Source of the DNA: Tanypteryx hageni
Lineage: Eukaryota > Arthropoda > Insecta > Odonata > Petaluridae
Direction of reading: 5' to 3'
Assembly (NCBI GenBank): GCA_028673005.1
Contig: CM054115.1
Coordinates: 682,001-746,000, forward strand
Length of the DNA: 64,000 nucleotides
Below the pieces are notes generated by a model. That model made no database searches. It had not been told where the DNA came from and was given only the letters and a program-made list of their open reading frames with translations. Positions 10,526-22,806 of this stretch are shown piece after piece (the first letter of the stretch is position 1; each line of letters begins with the position of its first letter). The position numbers and the translations under genes are program-made.

Positions 10526-12748
10526 ATGGCACTTTTTTATCGTTTGGCGCTTCTCTTCGCAATGGGCTTAGATCCGTCCGTCCCATACGCCCCGCCGATC
10601 CATCTGTCGCGCAACGAATTCTATTTCAGATTCAGAGAAAGGTACGTCGACTTCTTCGGAATAGACGAGGAGCGGGCGGAACGGGAAACGTCTTCGGGAC
10701 ACTGCATTTGGGACCCGACTTGCGTTTGTTTCGGCGGCGGAGGGACGAACTTCGTCAACTGCGAGTTGAAATTCCACGCCTCCGTCGACACTATACGCGG
10801 CGAGGTGAAGTTGCAATGCAACAGCACCCTGGAGACGGAGGAGATGAAGTTGGAACTCCCAGATTTACGGGGTGACCTCAGGGTGAGTTACGGGGAATGC
10901 CCAGAGCCCAGAACTTCTTATTCATCGATGTTCGGTCTATCTTCCTCGAAGCAGGACTCGGAAAGGGTCGTCGTCAGGGAGATGGTGGTCGACTGCGGAG
11001 CCAGGGTATCTTTCCACGTCGCCAAGCAACATTTCGAAAGTTTGGACGCCTTGGAGGAACTGACAATCGACTGCCTCGCGTTGTCCCACCTCCCGGACGA
11101 TTTGTTCGAGGGAACCCCGTCCCTCAGAGCGCTCTACATCGTCGGGACATCGATCGAACGCATCCCAAGCGGAATGTTCTCGTCGCTTAGCAACCTCACC
11201 GACCTGTTGATGAATAAGAACAGGATCCCGGCGATACAGAAAGGGGCTTTCTCTGGCCTCACCAATTTGAACGAGCTCACGATGAGACTCAACGGTTTGA
11301 CTTACTTGGAGGATGGAGTCTTCGAAGCTGTTTCCAACCTGACGATATTGTATCTCTCCGAAAACAATTTGACCTCGTTTCCCAAGAAATGTGACACCCT
11401 TAAGAATCTGCTCTCCATCGACGTCAGCAATAATTACATCGAAGAGGTGGCGGTTGAGGATTTGTCTGGGATGGATTCGTTAGCGGGTGCTTACTTCGAC
11501 AACAATCGACTCTCCTCCATAGAACAGATCCTCCTCGCTGGTGAAGAACGTCTTACCGACGTTTTGGTGTCCGACAATCACATATCCAGATTACCAGAGC
11601 AACCCTTTACCATGGACAATCTGCGTACGATTAGGATGAACGGGAACACCAAGTCGCGCCTTAAATTTGGGCAGTTTTTAAGAAGCAGATCGTTACTAAG
11701 AATTGAAATGAGGGGTTCGAACGTGGACTCTCTAGATCCGAAGGCCTTGCACCAAATGCCGAGCTTACAAGCGTTAGATTTGAGTGGAAACAACATTACT
11801 TCGATACCAGACAGTTTTTTCGCACTCTGTCCCGAGTTAAAGGAAGTTTTCCTCCAGAGGAATGGCATACCTTCCTTATCGGCCGCTGATTTCGAAGGTA
11901 ACCCTAATTTGAAAGTCCTAAATCTCTCCTCCAACAGCCTTAAAGCCCTTCCAGATAAACTTTTCAGGAAAAACAGGAAACTCTTGAAGCTGGATCTTTC
12001 CGCAAACTCCCTGGAAGCTGTCCCTGAAACCATTGTGGCCAACATAAGTACGCTGCTCTTTTTAAATCTATCTCATAACGATCTCCAGGTCCTGGGGAAG
12101 GACACCTTCTTCGGATTGGCCGGGATGCTGACCCTGGATTTGAGTGGTAACAAGTTGGATAGTTTACCGTTGGATTTATTTGCCAACTTCAACGAGAGCT
12201 GCAGTCTACGAGACCTTCACATGCAGGGAAATAGATTAACCACTTTGCCCCGCCTGAAACTGCCGACGCTGATACATCTGCACATGGGTGACAACATGTT
12301 GGGGAATCTGAGAGAGGACGATTTCCTCGGGCTGCCTTCCTTGATGGAACTTTCTCTGACCAATAACATCCTGAAGGAATTTCCCCGTTACGGTCTGCTC
12401 AACACAAATGAGGCTATTCGTTTGGACCTCTCATTGAACAAGTTGCGTGAGATTCCTTCGAGTTTGCTCAACGGTTCTCCGAACGTAGAACTGCTTGATC
12501 TGTCTGGAAACGAGATAACGGTCTTCGACATGGACTTCCTCGTTGCTGTGAATTATCTTCATGAGTTCAACTTGTCCAATAACAGGATAGAGAAGGTTGT
12601 TAGGGGGGACCTAAGGTATCCTACCCCTCTCAAAGTGTTGGACCTTTCCAGTAACCTGCTCAACTTCACAAACTCTCGACCGGTGTACGACACGTTGACT
12701 GGTACGTGGGGAAGCATGACATGGCTGGTTCTGCTGTCGCAGCTAGAG
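10526..12748 (+). CDS. LRR gene exon 1: signal peptide, N-cap and most LRRs
   Basis: This 2,223-base exon is exactly 741 codons and ends LVLLSQLE before gtaagt, a strong donor. Reading on into the intron would add a short tail and a stop at 12784, so the ORF end there is not the gene end. Good LRR cores include LQALDLSGNNITSIP, LKVLNLSSNSLKALP and LLFLNLSHNDLQVL. The exon is richer in G and C than its surroundings, as expected for coding sequence in an AT-rich genome. Confidence 0.9.
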
Positions 12749-15700
12749 GTAAGTTCCGGTCGATCCATTATTAACGCTTCTTGATTTTTATGGGTGCGGA
12801 GGTGCACAGGTACTGTCGCCTATAAAACGTGGTCTGATAGAGCGCGGTTTGCGTATACGCGGTATGTTAAATGTGTAACCATGATCCCCCAGAACGCGGT
12901 CCGGTCTCACCCCATTTTAGAATGCAGATTTTCTCCAATTCTTAGCCAACCTTTCAGAATGTAAATAGGCTTATAGTTTCTTCGTTACGCCTGTCCGTTT
13001 GTCGGGCTGGTCTGCCCATCTGTCTGCCCCCCTTATTAACTTACAGAGGATATAACATATACTAGTAGAAGGTGCTTGCAGACTGCAAGCATTTCATCTC
13101 AAATTGACAAAACATTAATTTTTCATAGATATATTTCGTCATGGTTAATATTTCTTTAATTCAAAAGAGTTCTCCTCGAGACCGATTTTCGTTTATTCCT
13201 TATGGAAAAATAATAGAGTAAAAAAACTTTTTTCATACTAGGTTAATAATGCCATACATTTCTGCCTAATTATAAATTTCTAGTATATTTAGAAGTGAAA
13301 TAACATTTATCTAATTGTATAAATGTAAATAATTTTTAACGGAAGCAATAAAAATTTCATGTATACATTGAAATTTTTATTCCTTTTTATAGACTAAACT
13401 ATAAATAAATTAAAACTTTCAGTTCTCTAACTTGCCCCGTAGTATCTAAACATTTACCTATTTTTTTAAACTTTAAGAATTTTTAACTGACAAATTAAAA
13501 TATCAAAATTTGTATAATCCTTATTTCGTTTTTTTTACAAATCCTACCTATAAAATAATTTCAGTTCTGTAGCACATTCGAAAATACATAAACCTTCAAA
13601 TTTATTTATTTATTTGTCCCAAAAACAGCACAAGGTCCCAATTACATTGGAAACAGTAAACAAATATAATACAATATAATATAGTAAGAAATAAAATAAC
13701 AACATCAATATAATACATAGCTTCACATTAAGAGAATAAAAGTTCTGCTAACTGTTTTTTGAAGTAATTACCTGAAAATATGTCAACACCTGTGTAACGA
13801 TGCAGCAGGTTATTGTATGCTGTTGGAATCCGGCTGAAAAGAGAGCGCTTTGAACTAGATAGACGAAAATTGGGAATATGAAACAAGTCCTTCAGACGGG
13901 TTGTGCGCGAGGGAATACGGAGGGCAAAGTATGCTAAGATTTCGGGTGAGCGGTAGAAACCGTTAATAATTGAATGCAGGAAGGTAAGTTCGGAGAACTG
14001 TCGTCTACTAGGAAGTGAAGGAAAGCTTAAGTTATAGTTAGGAATCTGTGAGTGGTGTCGGATTATGGCTAGGAAAAACCTCTCTATTGAATCTAAACGC
14101 TTTAGATTTTTGGGGGCAGCAGTACACCAAATTGGAGAGCAGTAGCTTACCACTGGTAAAACACAACCGTTATAAAATGAAATCATAGCAGAAGGATCTT
14201 TGATTTCTGGGAGTCTATATAATATTCCCAGAAGCGACATGGATTTAGAGACAATTTTTTCAATTTGCTTATTAAAGGTGAGTTTACTGTCCAAGATGAC
14301 TCCTAGATCATTAATGTCGTGAACAATTGGAATGGTATCACCGCTTATTATGTATGGAAAAGGAATAATGGTGGATTTTAAACTGAACGGAAGAAGCTTA
14401 CATTTTGTAGTATTAATTTTGAGTTTCCAAGTTGCGCACCACTCGGCAAAAGAAGTGAGTGCAGCCTGGAGTACCAAGTTGTCCTGGGGAGAATTTATCA
14501 TTTTGAAGATTTTGCAGTAGTCTGCATAGAGTAAAATTTTGCAGGAGTGTAGTGTGACTATGTCAACAACGTCATCAATAAATAAAGCAAAAAGTAAGGG
14601 ACCTAAGACTCTGCCTTGGGGTACACCAGAGAGAACTGGAATAGCTGAAGAGGAAACTCCATCAATTACAACTCTTTGAAGACGTGATTGCAGATAATCT
14701 TGAATTAATCTCAAAAGCAGACCATGAATATTGAATCTGTTGGCAAGTTTGTGTATGAGTAGCCTGTGGTCAACAGAATCGAATGCTTTATTCAGGTCAA
14801 TATAACACACGTCAAGTTGTGATCTATCCTCAAAGGCCGTTGTTACTTCAGTGTGTAGTATAGCTAGGTTCGTTAAACATGAACCTCCCGGTAGAAAACC
14901 ATGTTGTTGGTGGGAAATACATGGGAGAGAATAATGAAGAAGATTTCTATGTATTATTCTTTCAAAGACAATTGAAATTATTGGGAGAATGGAGATGGGT
15001 CGGTAATTTGAAACGTTTGAGCTTGAACCGGATTTTAGGATAGGTGTGATATTTGATAATTTCCATTTAGTCGGAAACACACCACTTGCGAGACATCTAT
15101 TAAATATATTAGCTAAGGGGAAACAAAGAGGACGAAACTTGAGAGGAGATCAGGGGTTTTTTGTGCGGGCCCTGACGAAGGTTAGAGACCGCGTACAGGT
15201 GAGGGAGAGAAAGGAGACATTTGGCAACATCGCAAAGCGCCCAGAAAGCAACATATACGGCACTGTGTGTTCATTACAATTAATAAAACAAAAACGTTAA
15301 AACAAAATCTGATTGCTACAAAATATTTTCTTTGTGTCTCTCTTTACAACAGTGGTTTCAGAATTCCTCTATCATTTTTCCCCAATGTCGAGTTTCTCTT
15401 TAAAGTTGTAACCCAATTAAAACCATTGTGATTAACATAGAGCTTAGAAAATTATTGAATTGCCTCTATTATATCTTAGTTCATCACTGATTTAAATTTG
15501 GAAAGATTTTGTCTAGTAGTTATTCGTTTATGAATTATTATATATGACTACTTTCGCGAAAGTTGGTTGCGTAGCTGGTTTTTACGGATAGTAAAATTTT
15601 ACATTTTCTTTCTAAAAATATTAAAAAATCAAACCTTATTAAGAATAAAATAAGCTTTCCTGTGGTATTTTTGTATATTCTTTCAATTAAACGCACGTTT

Positions 15701-18251
15701 TTCATTTTTTTGGGTTTTACAATTTGCTGGAAGTTTATTTGATTTATAATTACATTTTCGCTAATTATGCAAAGCGAAAAAAATTTTCTCACCAAGTTAA
15801 AAAAAACATTATTTGCATCACCATCAAAAATTAAATGATAATAACTGCCCATAGTCCGTTTATTAGACATATTCAACACTTTGTTTTTACAAGAAACTAA
15901 TGTTTCATTGAACATTATGACTGTAGATTTACTAACCAGCAGTTGCTGAAGTCTTTATTTCAATCCCAAATACTGTACTTATTTGAATTTGGATATAATT
16001 TTTCCTTTAACGTTTTATGTGGTTTTGGTTTTACAATAAGAAGTTGTTGAATATCTGTTTGATGGATAATTAAATTTACTAACTAATAAAGGTATTATAA
16101 TTATTAGTTAAACCAGACGTACTACAGATCTGTGGTAAGTTTGTTTTGTCATCTGTGAGAACGAGTCTAATGATAAACGAGATACCCTGTAGTGAGGGTT
16201 GGGCATGATTCATATATTAGTTTCGAAATCATTTCATCCTCGAATGTTCTTGTTGTTGTACCACCTGATGGGCAAAGGTCGTGGTCATGGTCAGTGACAT
16301 GTCAGTCCTCCGTAACTACTCGCAGAGACAGCACGTGAAGCCTCGATTTAACGAAAACATAGTGGAAAGAAGTTCTGTGTTACAGAAAAAAAGTATTTTC
16401 TTTTGTGAAAGATTGGCGATATTTGCTCTTCAAGCATGTCGTATTCCACGACCCTCGATCAGTCCTTCATCATAGAAGAGCAAAAAGTGGAAATGTTTAA
16501 CGCATTTAAACATTGCCAAATTCTGCTAGTGAACAGTAATGTGATATGTGAAGATTCCTCGTCTCCGATCTCGAAACGTTCATTGGCAATTAGAGCAGAG
16601 ATGTTTAACCGTATAATGGATATGCATGGAGAAATGCAGATTATTGAGGATGAAGAACTCATTTTACATGAAGAACCTGATGTGGAAGGTGACTTCGAAG
16701 AATGCGTGGGGCATTGCAATGATGGAGACGACGATGCCGATATGTTGGAGGATAAGGATGATGAGCTGTATGAACCGGAAGAAAAGATAAGCAGATCCGA
16801 TTATGGTTTTATTCCATTGGAACATAAGAAGAGAGTAGTTTCATTAGCCCTTTCACATCCAAAGTGGAGTTTGGAAACTTTGAAGAAGAAAGGGTGTTCG
16901 TTTTTAACGAATAAGCAGACGCTAAAGCGGTGGGAGCAGGACATCATATCAGGTGGATCCAAACAAGACAAATATGCTGCAATTAATATGGGGTCAATGG
17001 ACAGATTCGTTGAAGCTAGAGCCGACTTTCGACAAGTCACAACGAGAACATTGAAGCAGTGGGCGATGGCTGCGGCGTATCAATTCCACTCGACAAATTT
17101 CCGCTTCATTGCAAGTGACTCGTAAGTATTTACATAGTAAATAAGGAATGTAGATTAAATTATATAACAATTTACCGAAACTTGATTTATAATATAATAT
17201 AATTAAAAAATTTTCATGTTAATAGGTGGGTTGAAAAATTCAAGAGAAATAATCGGATCCGGCAGCGAAAAATAACTCGGTACATCAGTGAAAAGGATGC
17301 GGTGACAATGGAAGAGACGTTGGAAGCAGCTGAAAATTTTCGTAGACAAGTCAAGGCAGTCATCCCGAAATTCGATCCCGATTACATTGTTAATACCGAC
17401 CAGACAGGATGTCAATATCAGTCTACAATCGACAGGTCTCTCACTCATCATTTTTTTTTTAACTTCGTGAGAAAATTTTTTTCGCTTTGCATAATTAGCG
17501 AAAATGTAATTATAAATCAAATAAACTTCCAGCAAATTGTAAAACCCAAAAAAATGAAAAACGTGAAAGAAATCAAATATAAACAAAAATACCCGCGCTG
17601 GGATCGAACTGCCGTGCCTCGCTTCCGTAACCGAAGATTTAGTCACCTAGTCCACTGCCTTCAGTTGACATTAGGTGTCATAGTAAGGTATACATTGGAA
17701 CGCTAGATCGCTCGCCAAATTTGATCGCGAATATCTCGCGAATGCTTGAGAGGTGCATCGTCTTGCTTTGGCATTTTTCATCTCTAAGGAGGTACTACAT
17801 GCTCACCAAGTTTCAACCAAATCGGCGACCAACATGTCGTAAGGTCCCCTTGTCAGCAGGGGTGGGGAACACAAGGAAAATATCGTTTGCTTCTTCCTTT
17901 AAGTTCCCAGTTTGAGGGTTAGAATCGTAATAGTTACACAGGAAACCGATAGATGGCGCTGTTACTAGTGCAGTGAGCGTAGCCCCCTCCCCCCCCCTTT
18001 TTATTGATTTTTTAAAAAACTTTTTCGCGTCATTTATCGGCGTCCTTACATTTATTACTGGTATATATGCATTAAATAAATAAGAAAACAAAGAATGTTA
18101 GATATGCATTTATTTAATCAGGAGAAATAATTTCAGATTAACAATGACAAGTCAAACAATCCTTTTGTTTATATTTGTATAAATTCTCCACTGCTCGGCC
18201 CTGAAAAAGAAATGAAACAAACTATTAGACTATGAATAAATGAATAAATAT

Positions 18252-18282
<31 letters not shown>

Positions 18283-21200
18283 TTATGGGTATGTTTTTTA
18301 TGCACAAAATGAAAACAATTATATTACGACGAATTCCTTATCTCTAGACCGCGGATTTTTAGGTTCTAAAAATTAAGTTTTAGGCGACTAAAATAGGCTC
18401 TTTAAGTACCTAAATTAGGCTTTATAAAACGTAAAATAGGCTCTAAAAACTACTTCCAAAAACTATGTCCAGTAAAACACAACATCATTTCTGTCAACTA
18501 TCAACTTTAATTCACGAAAATAGACTGAAACATGCACGCACGCAAAAATTGCCCGTCAATGAAACTTTATTGATTTGTGTTTTCAAAGAACAAAAATATT
18601 TTACTACTATGCATTGAAACTTATTCTTATGGTTAATATCCCATGCGTTACCGAGAAAATACTATCTACATTACATATAGTAATACTGACTGAAAACACT
18701 ATTCAAGTATATATTTAAGTACTACGCAGAGTGTTTGACAAAGTGTTTCATTCGAAATTCCCATAATGAATTTGTCACCTCTTTGTGTTTATTTCACAAA
18801 TTTCCCGTAATTGGCCTCACAATAAATAACAAGCACCTTTTCTAAGTTTTCTACCACAAAACTATGGCGTTTGTCAGTTAATATCATTTTGTAAGCAGAA
18901 AAAGAACGTTCGACATCAACTGACGTGACGGGGGCGAACTTCAACTTGGGTACATGTTGAAATGGAATTTTGCACTCAACTTCACTGGATTTTCCTGCCA
19001 GTATATCTGCTGCTGTACATAGGCTCTGCAGTCCTGAGTTCTTTTGTAGCAACTTTTCTAGTTTTGCTTTTACTTTTTCCCCCACTTCACCTGGAGCTTC
19101 CTTTATTTTTTGTTTCACTTCATTCAGCATAGCAGTTTTTTCGTAGATGGGTTTTCCTGAGCCCTCTAATTCAGCAATAATCTGCACAAGGGATGTATAG
19201 TGGGATCTAATATACGCCAAATCCTTGGGAATGGAGGGATCATCTAGCAACATTTTTGCCGAAGTGACGCAGGCAGCATCCTCGGCTAGATTTGTCACAA
19301 CTTCCTTGACATGAAGGATATGCTCGCTGTAATATTCAGCTGCTTTCAGTCATGTGCCCCAGCGGGTGAGCACGGGCTCAGGTGGCAGAGGGACATCGGG
19401 CAGTTTTTCTCGAAAAGCCTGTATTCTTGTTGGTGCCTTGACGAAGACCTTCAAGGTGGAGATCAATTTGTTCACCTTGGGGAATTCCAGTCTTATTTGC
19501 TCTGCTACGCGGTTCAAACCATGGGCCAGGCATGTCACATGCACAAGGGAGGGATAGAACACCTTGAGCAACTGCATGGCAGCAACCATGTACGATGCAG
19601 CGTCTGTGTATAGGAGCAGCACTTTCTCTTCGTCTAGATTTTTGGGATACAGCACTTTCAGTCCGTTGTTCACGAAGTGTGCTATTGTTTCCTGGTTTGT
19701 TTTGGCAAGTTGCTTCGTGCAGATGAGGTAGGCTCTGGATGGCGCATCTGGGTCCAATTTCCCAACAACCAAGTTGGCCATGTATCTGCCAAGAGCATCA
19801 GTGGTTTCATCGACCGATATCCAAATATGTGAATCTCCAATGTCCTCCCGTATCCTGCGCATTGCGTCATCGTACGTGGGTTGCACGTAATTGTTGCGTA
19901 GCGTTGACTCGGAAGGTACCGACTGATGGCAGTATCGTTCTAGGAACTCCTTGAATGTTGGATTTTCCAGTGTTCTGAATGGAATGTTGGCTGCCACGAT
20001 TGCGTGACACAAATCTGCATAAAACTGATTCTTCTTGCTGGATCCCTCAGAAGTTTTTGTTAAAAGCATTTGTTTCATCTTAGATTTGCGTTCAACATTT
20101 GCCTTATGTAGCACTCCTTGGATGTGCTGAGTTAGGTGGGATTTTTTATCACTTGATACCTATAAAGAAAAATTATGAAGAAATAATTAACCTTAAAAAT
20201 ACGGAAATAATCTAATAAATATGGAAATGGGACAAAAATATAAAATTTACTTTACAGCTACGAAGGTCCGCAGCTGGATTGCTGGACATTTTGAATAACC
20301 ACTTCTATAGTTACCATAAAATGGCTCGTATAAACAAAAGATGTGGATGGTTTTTGCCTCAAAGATGACAAGCAATTCACGGCCAATAATTCGTTGCAAG
20401 CCAGCATTATAATGTACTTACCTCCTTGTTGCATGCTTGACAGAAGATAATTTTTCCATCCGTTGTGAAGTACGGGAACTTTTGTAACCACTGACGTATT
20501 AAATAAGCTTTCGAACTTGATACTTTAGGCATTGCACTTTCACAATTTTCACGTTCACACTTCTCACCTTTACCCTCTGCAGTCTGGAGATGGACTGCGG
20601 GGTTATTCTCGTTTTCCCGTGTCGCACGATATGACAATGTAACAACGAGGAATAAACGCAACATCAGATTAAAGGCATTGTTACATTGTCGTATCACGTG
20701 ACACTGGGAAACAGAATAACCCCGCCGAATGCGAGACAGGTCCGAGCTGCTGTTCGCCACTTGATCGTGACCGTGGGGCGAAGGACATTTCCAACCCATG
20801 ACTGAACATTGCACAGTCAGTTTAAAAAATTTGAATAATACCAAAATCTGCTTTTATAGTCGATTATTTTGGAAAATTAGCCCTTTTTAGGCTTTTTTTG
20901 CATGAAAATGACAAAAATAAGCATTGACGTCGAAATAGGCATTTTTAGACATTAATGTCAAAATAGGCATTTTTAGGCACTATAAAATATACGTTTTCGG
21001 GGTTAATTATTCATGAAACGTATATATACAATTGTATACTGAGATATCTACTCAGAAAAAAAATAGGTTTTTACCTAAAGATCCGCGGTCTATTCATTAC
21101 CAAGACCGCTAATATCTCCGTGTTTGATTAGATTTGGTATACGCGGTTTTCGGCGTCTCGAATTAATAAGGGACCAGAAACGTTTGCAATTTGATTTTAA

Positions 21201-22745
21201 GCCGTCAGTGACATTATCCACATATAGCTTATAATCTCTCCTTAAAAGCTATTTACAGTTTCGTCTCATGTTACTGAAGACGTTTTTGGTTTCGGAATTT
21301 GGGTTCTTTTTAAAAAGGCGCCAACATGCAAGTTTATTTTTCAAACATAAATGCGTTTCACCAGACATCCACGCTGGCTTCCTCGTCGTGAGTTTCCGGG
21401 AAGTAACCCAATCTGCGATGGTTGCTCCAATGATGTCGTAAAAATTGTCAAGCACCTCTTCGATGGAACTGGAACAAAGAAACTCCCAAGGCAAAAGAAA
21501 AAGTACACGGTTAATAGCTGCCCACTCTGCCTTCTTCCAGACCCTAACTTCACGGGGGGGTAGGGGCAGGACTTCACCGTAGGGAGAAATTGAAGTGAGG
21601 TTTCAACGGACATGTGGTCAGAACCGAAAATATTTCGGCCGGGGGAAACGGTTTCAATGTGAATGGAGGACACTATATAGTCCAGGGTGGCCAACTGTCT
21701 AGTTTTGTGCAAATTAAATTGACCGAGTTGAAGTCCACTGATGAAATGCCGGAAGAAAAACTCGTCATTGCTATTATGACACAAACCATCGTAGGGTGTA
21801 TACCATTCGATAGCCAGATTGAAGTCACCTAAAAGAATGACGTCACCTAAGGAACGAACACGTAAAACAGATTCAAGACACGCATCGAGAACTGATATAT
21901 CACTTGCTGGAGGGCGATAAAACCCTCCTACAAAAACTTTAGTTCATTTAAATATACACAGAGTTCACACCATAACAGCTCAGGGCATGTTTCGAGATCA
22001 GTCCTCCTTTGAGCAGACAAGGATGGGTGGATCGCTAGTAGCACACCGCCGCCTCTGCGACCTTTGCGATCTCTTCTGAACACCTGATGGCTTTTAACAA
22101 GCAAAAGTTCACTGTCATTTATTGTAGAGTTAAGCCATGTCTCGGTGAGGGCGATTATATCGAAAGATGACAATTCTAGAAAATGAGCGTCAATAGTATT
22201 TAATTTGTTTTTTAAGCTCCTCACGTTCTGTAAATAAACACTTAAATGAGCACTTTTAGTGGGACCGGGGTTCACTTGCACATCACCGGCGAGTAAGACC
22301 AAGCTGAGAAGAAGACCAAGAGATCGGCACGCGGAGGGTCTAACCGGTGAACGCCCCAAGGAGCGTCCCCTCTCCGAGGAATAGGAGAAACATCCGCAGG
22401 CAGAGGAACACGGAAACGAAAAACTTCTTTCACTATAACAATTTAAGTTGTATCCGGTATTCCACTCACAAGGCGACACAGTAACACATTCGGAGTGTAG
22501 GAAAACTAAAATCTTCACCAAACATATAAAAGTAACTACCGTAAGAGAAAAAACTCGGGAGCACGAGAAACGCGTGATCTCAAGGTGGCGGCCATATTGG
22601 ATAAAACAATTGCGAATTTTTAGCGGCCGCATTGTTGCAATTTTTCAAGATTTTCGTTTTTTCTCGTCGGTTTTGCACAAAATCCTACATTAGAAAAAAT
22701 TTCGAATCTCCAACTCTTTTGGAAGTGCCTAAACATTAGTATCCT

Positions 22746-22806
<61 letters not shown>

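Noticed and set aside
10270..11190. Arginine-rich plus-strand frames (10,270-10,875 and 10,897-11,190) overlapping LRR exon 1
   Set aside because: They are out-of-frame shadows of the LRR coding exon, and composition explains their basic residues.
15538..15915. A 125-codon minus-strand frame
   Set aside because: It crosses the junction of repeat R and the inverted end of the pogo/Tc5-like element, so it is a chance frame over a boundary.
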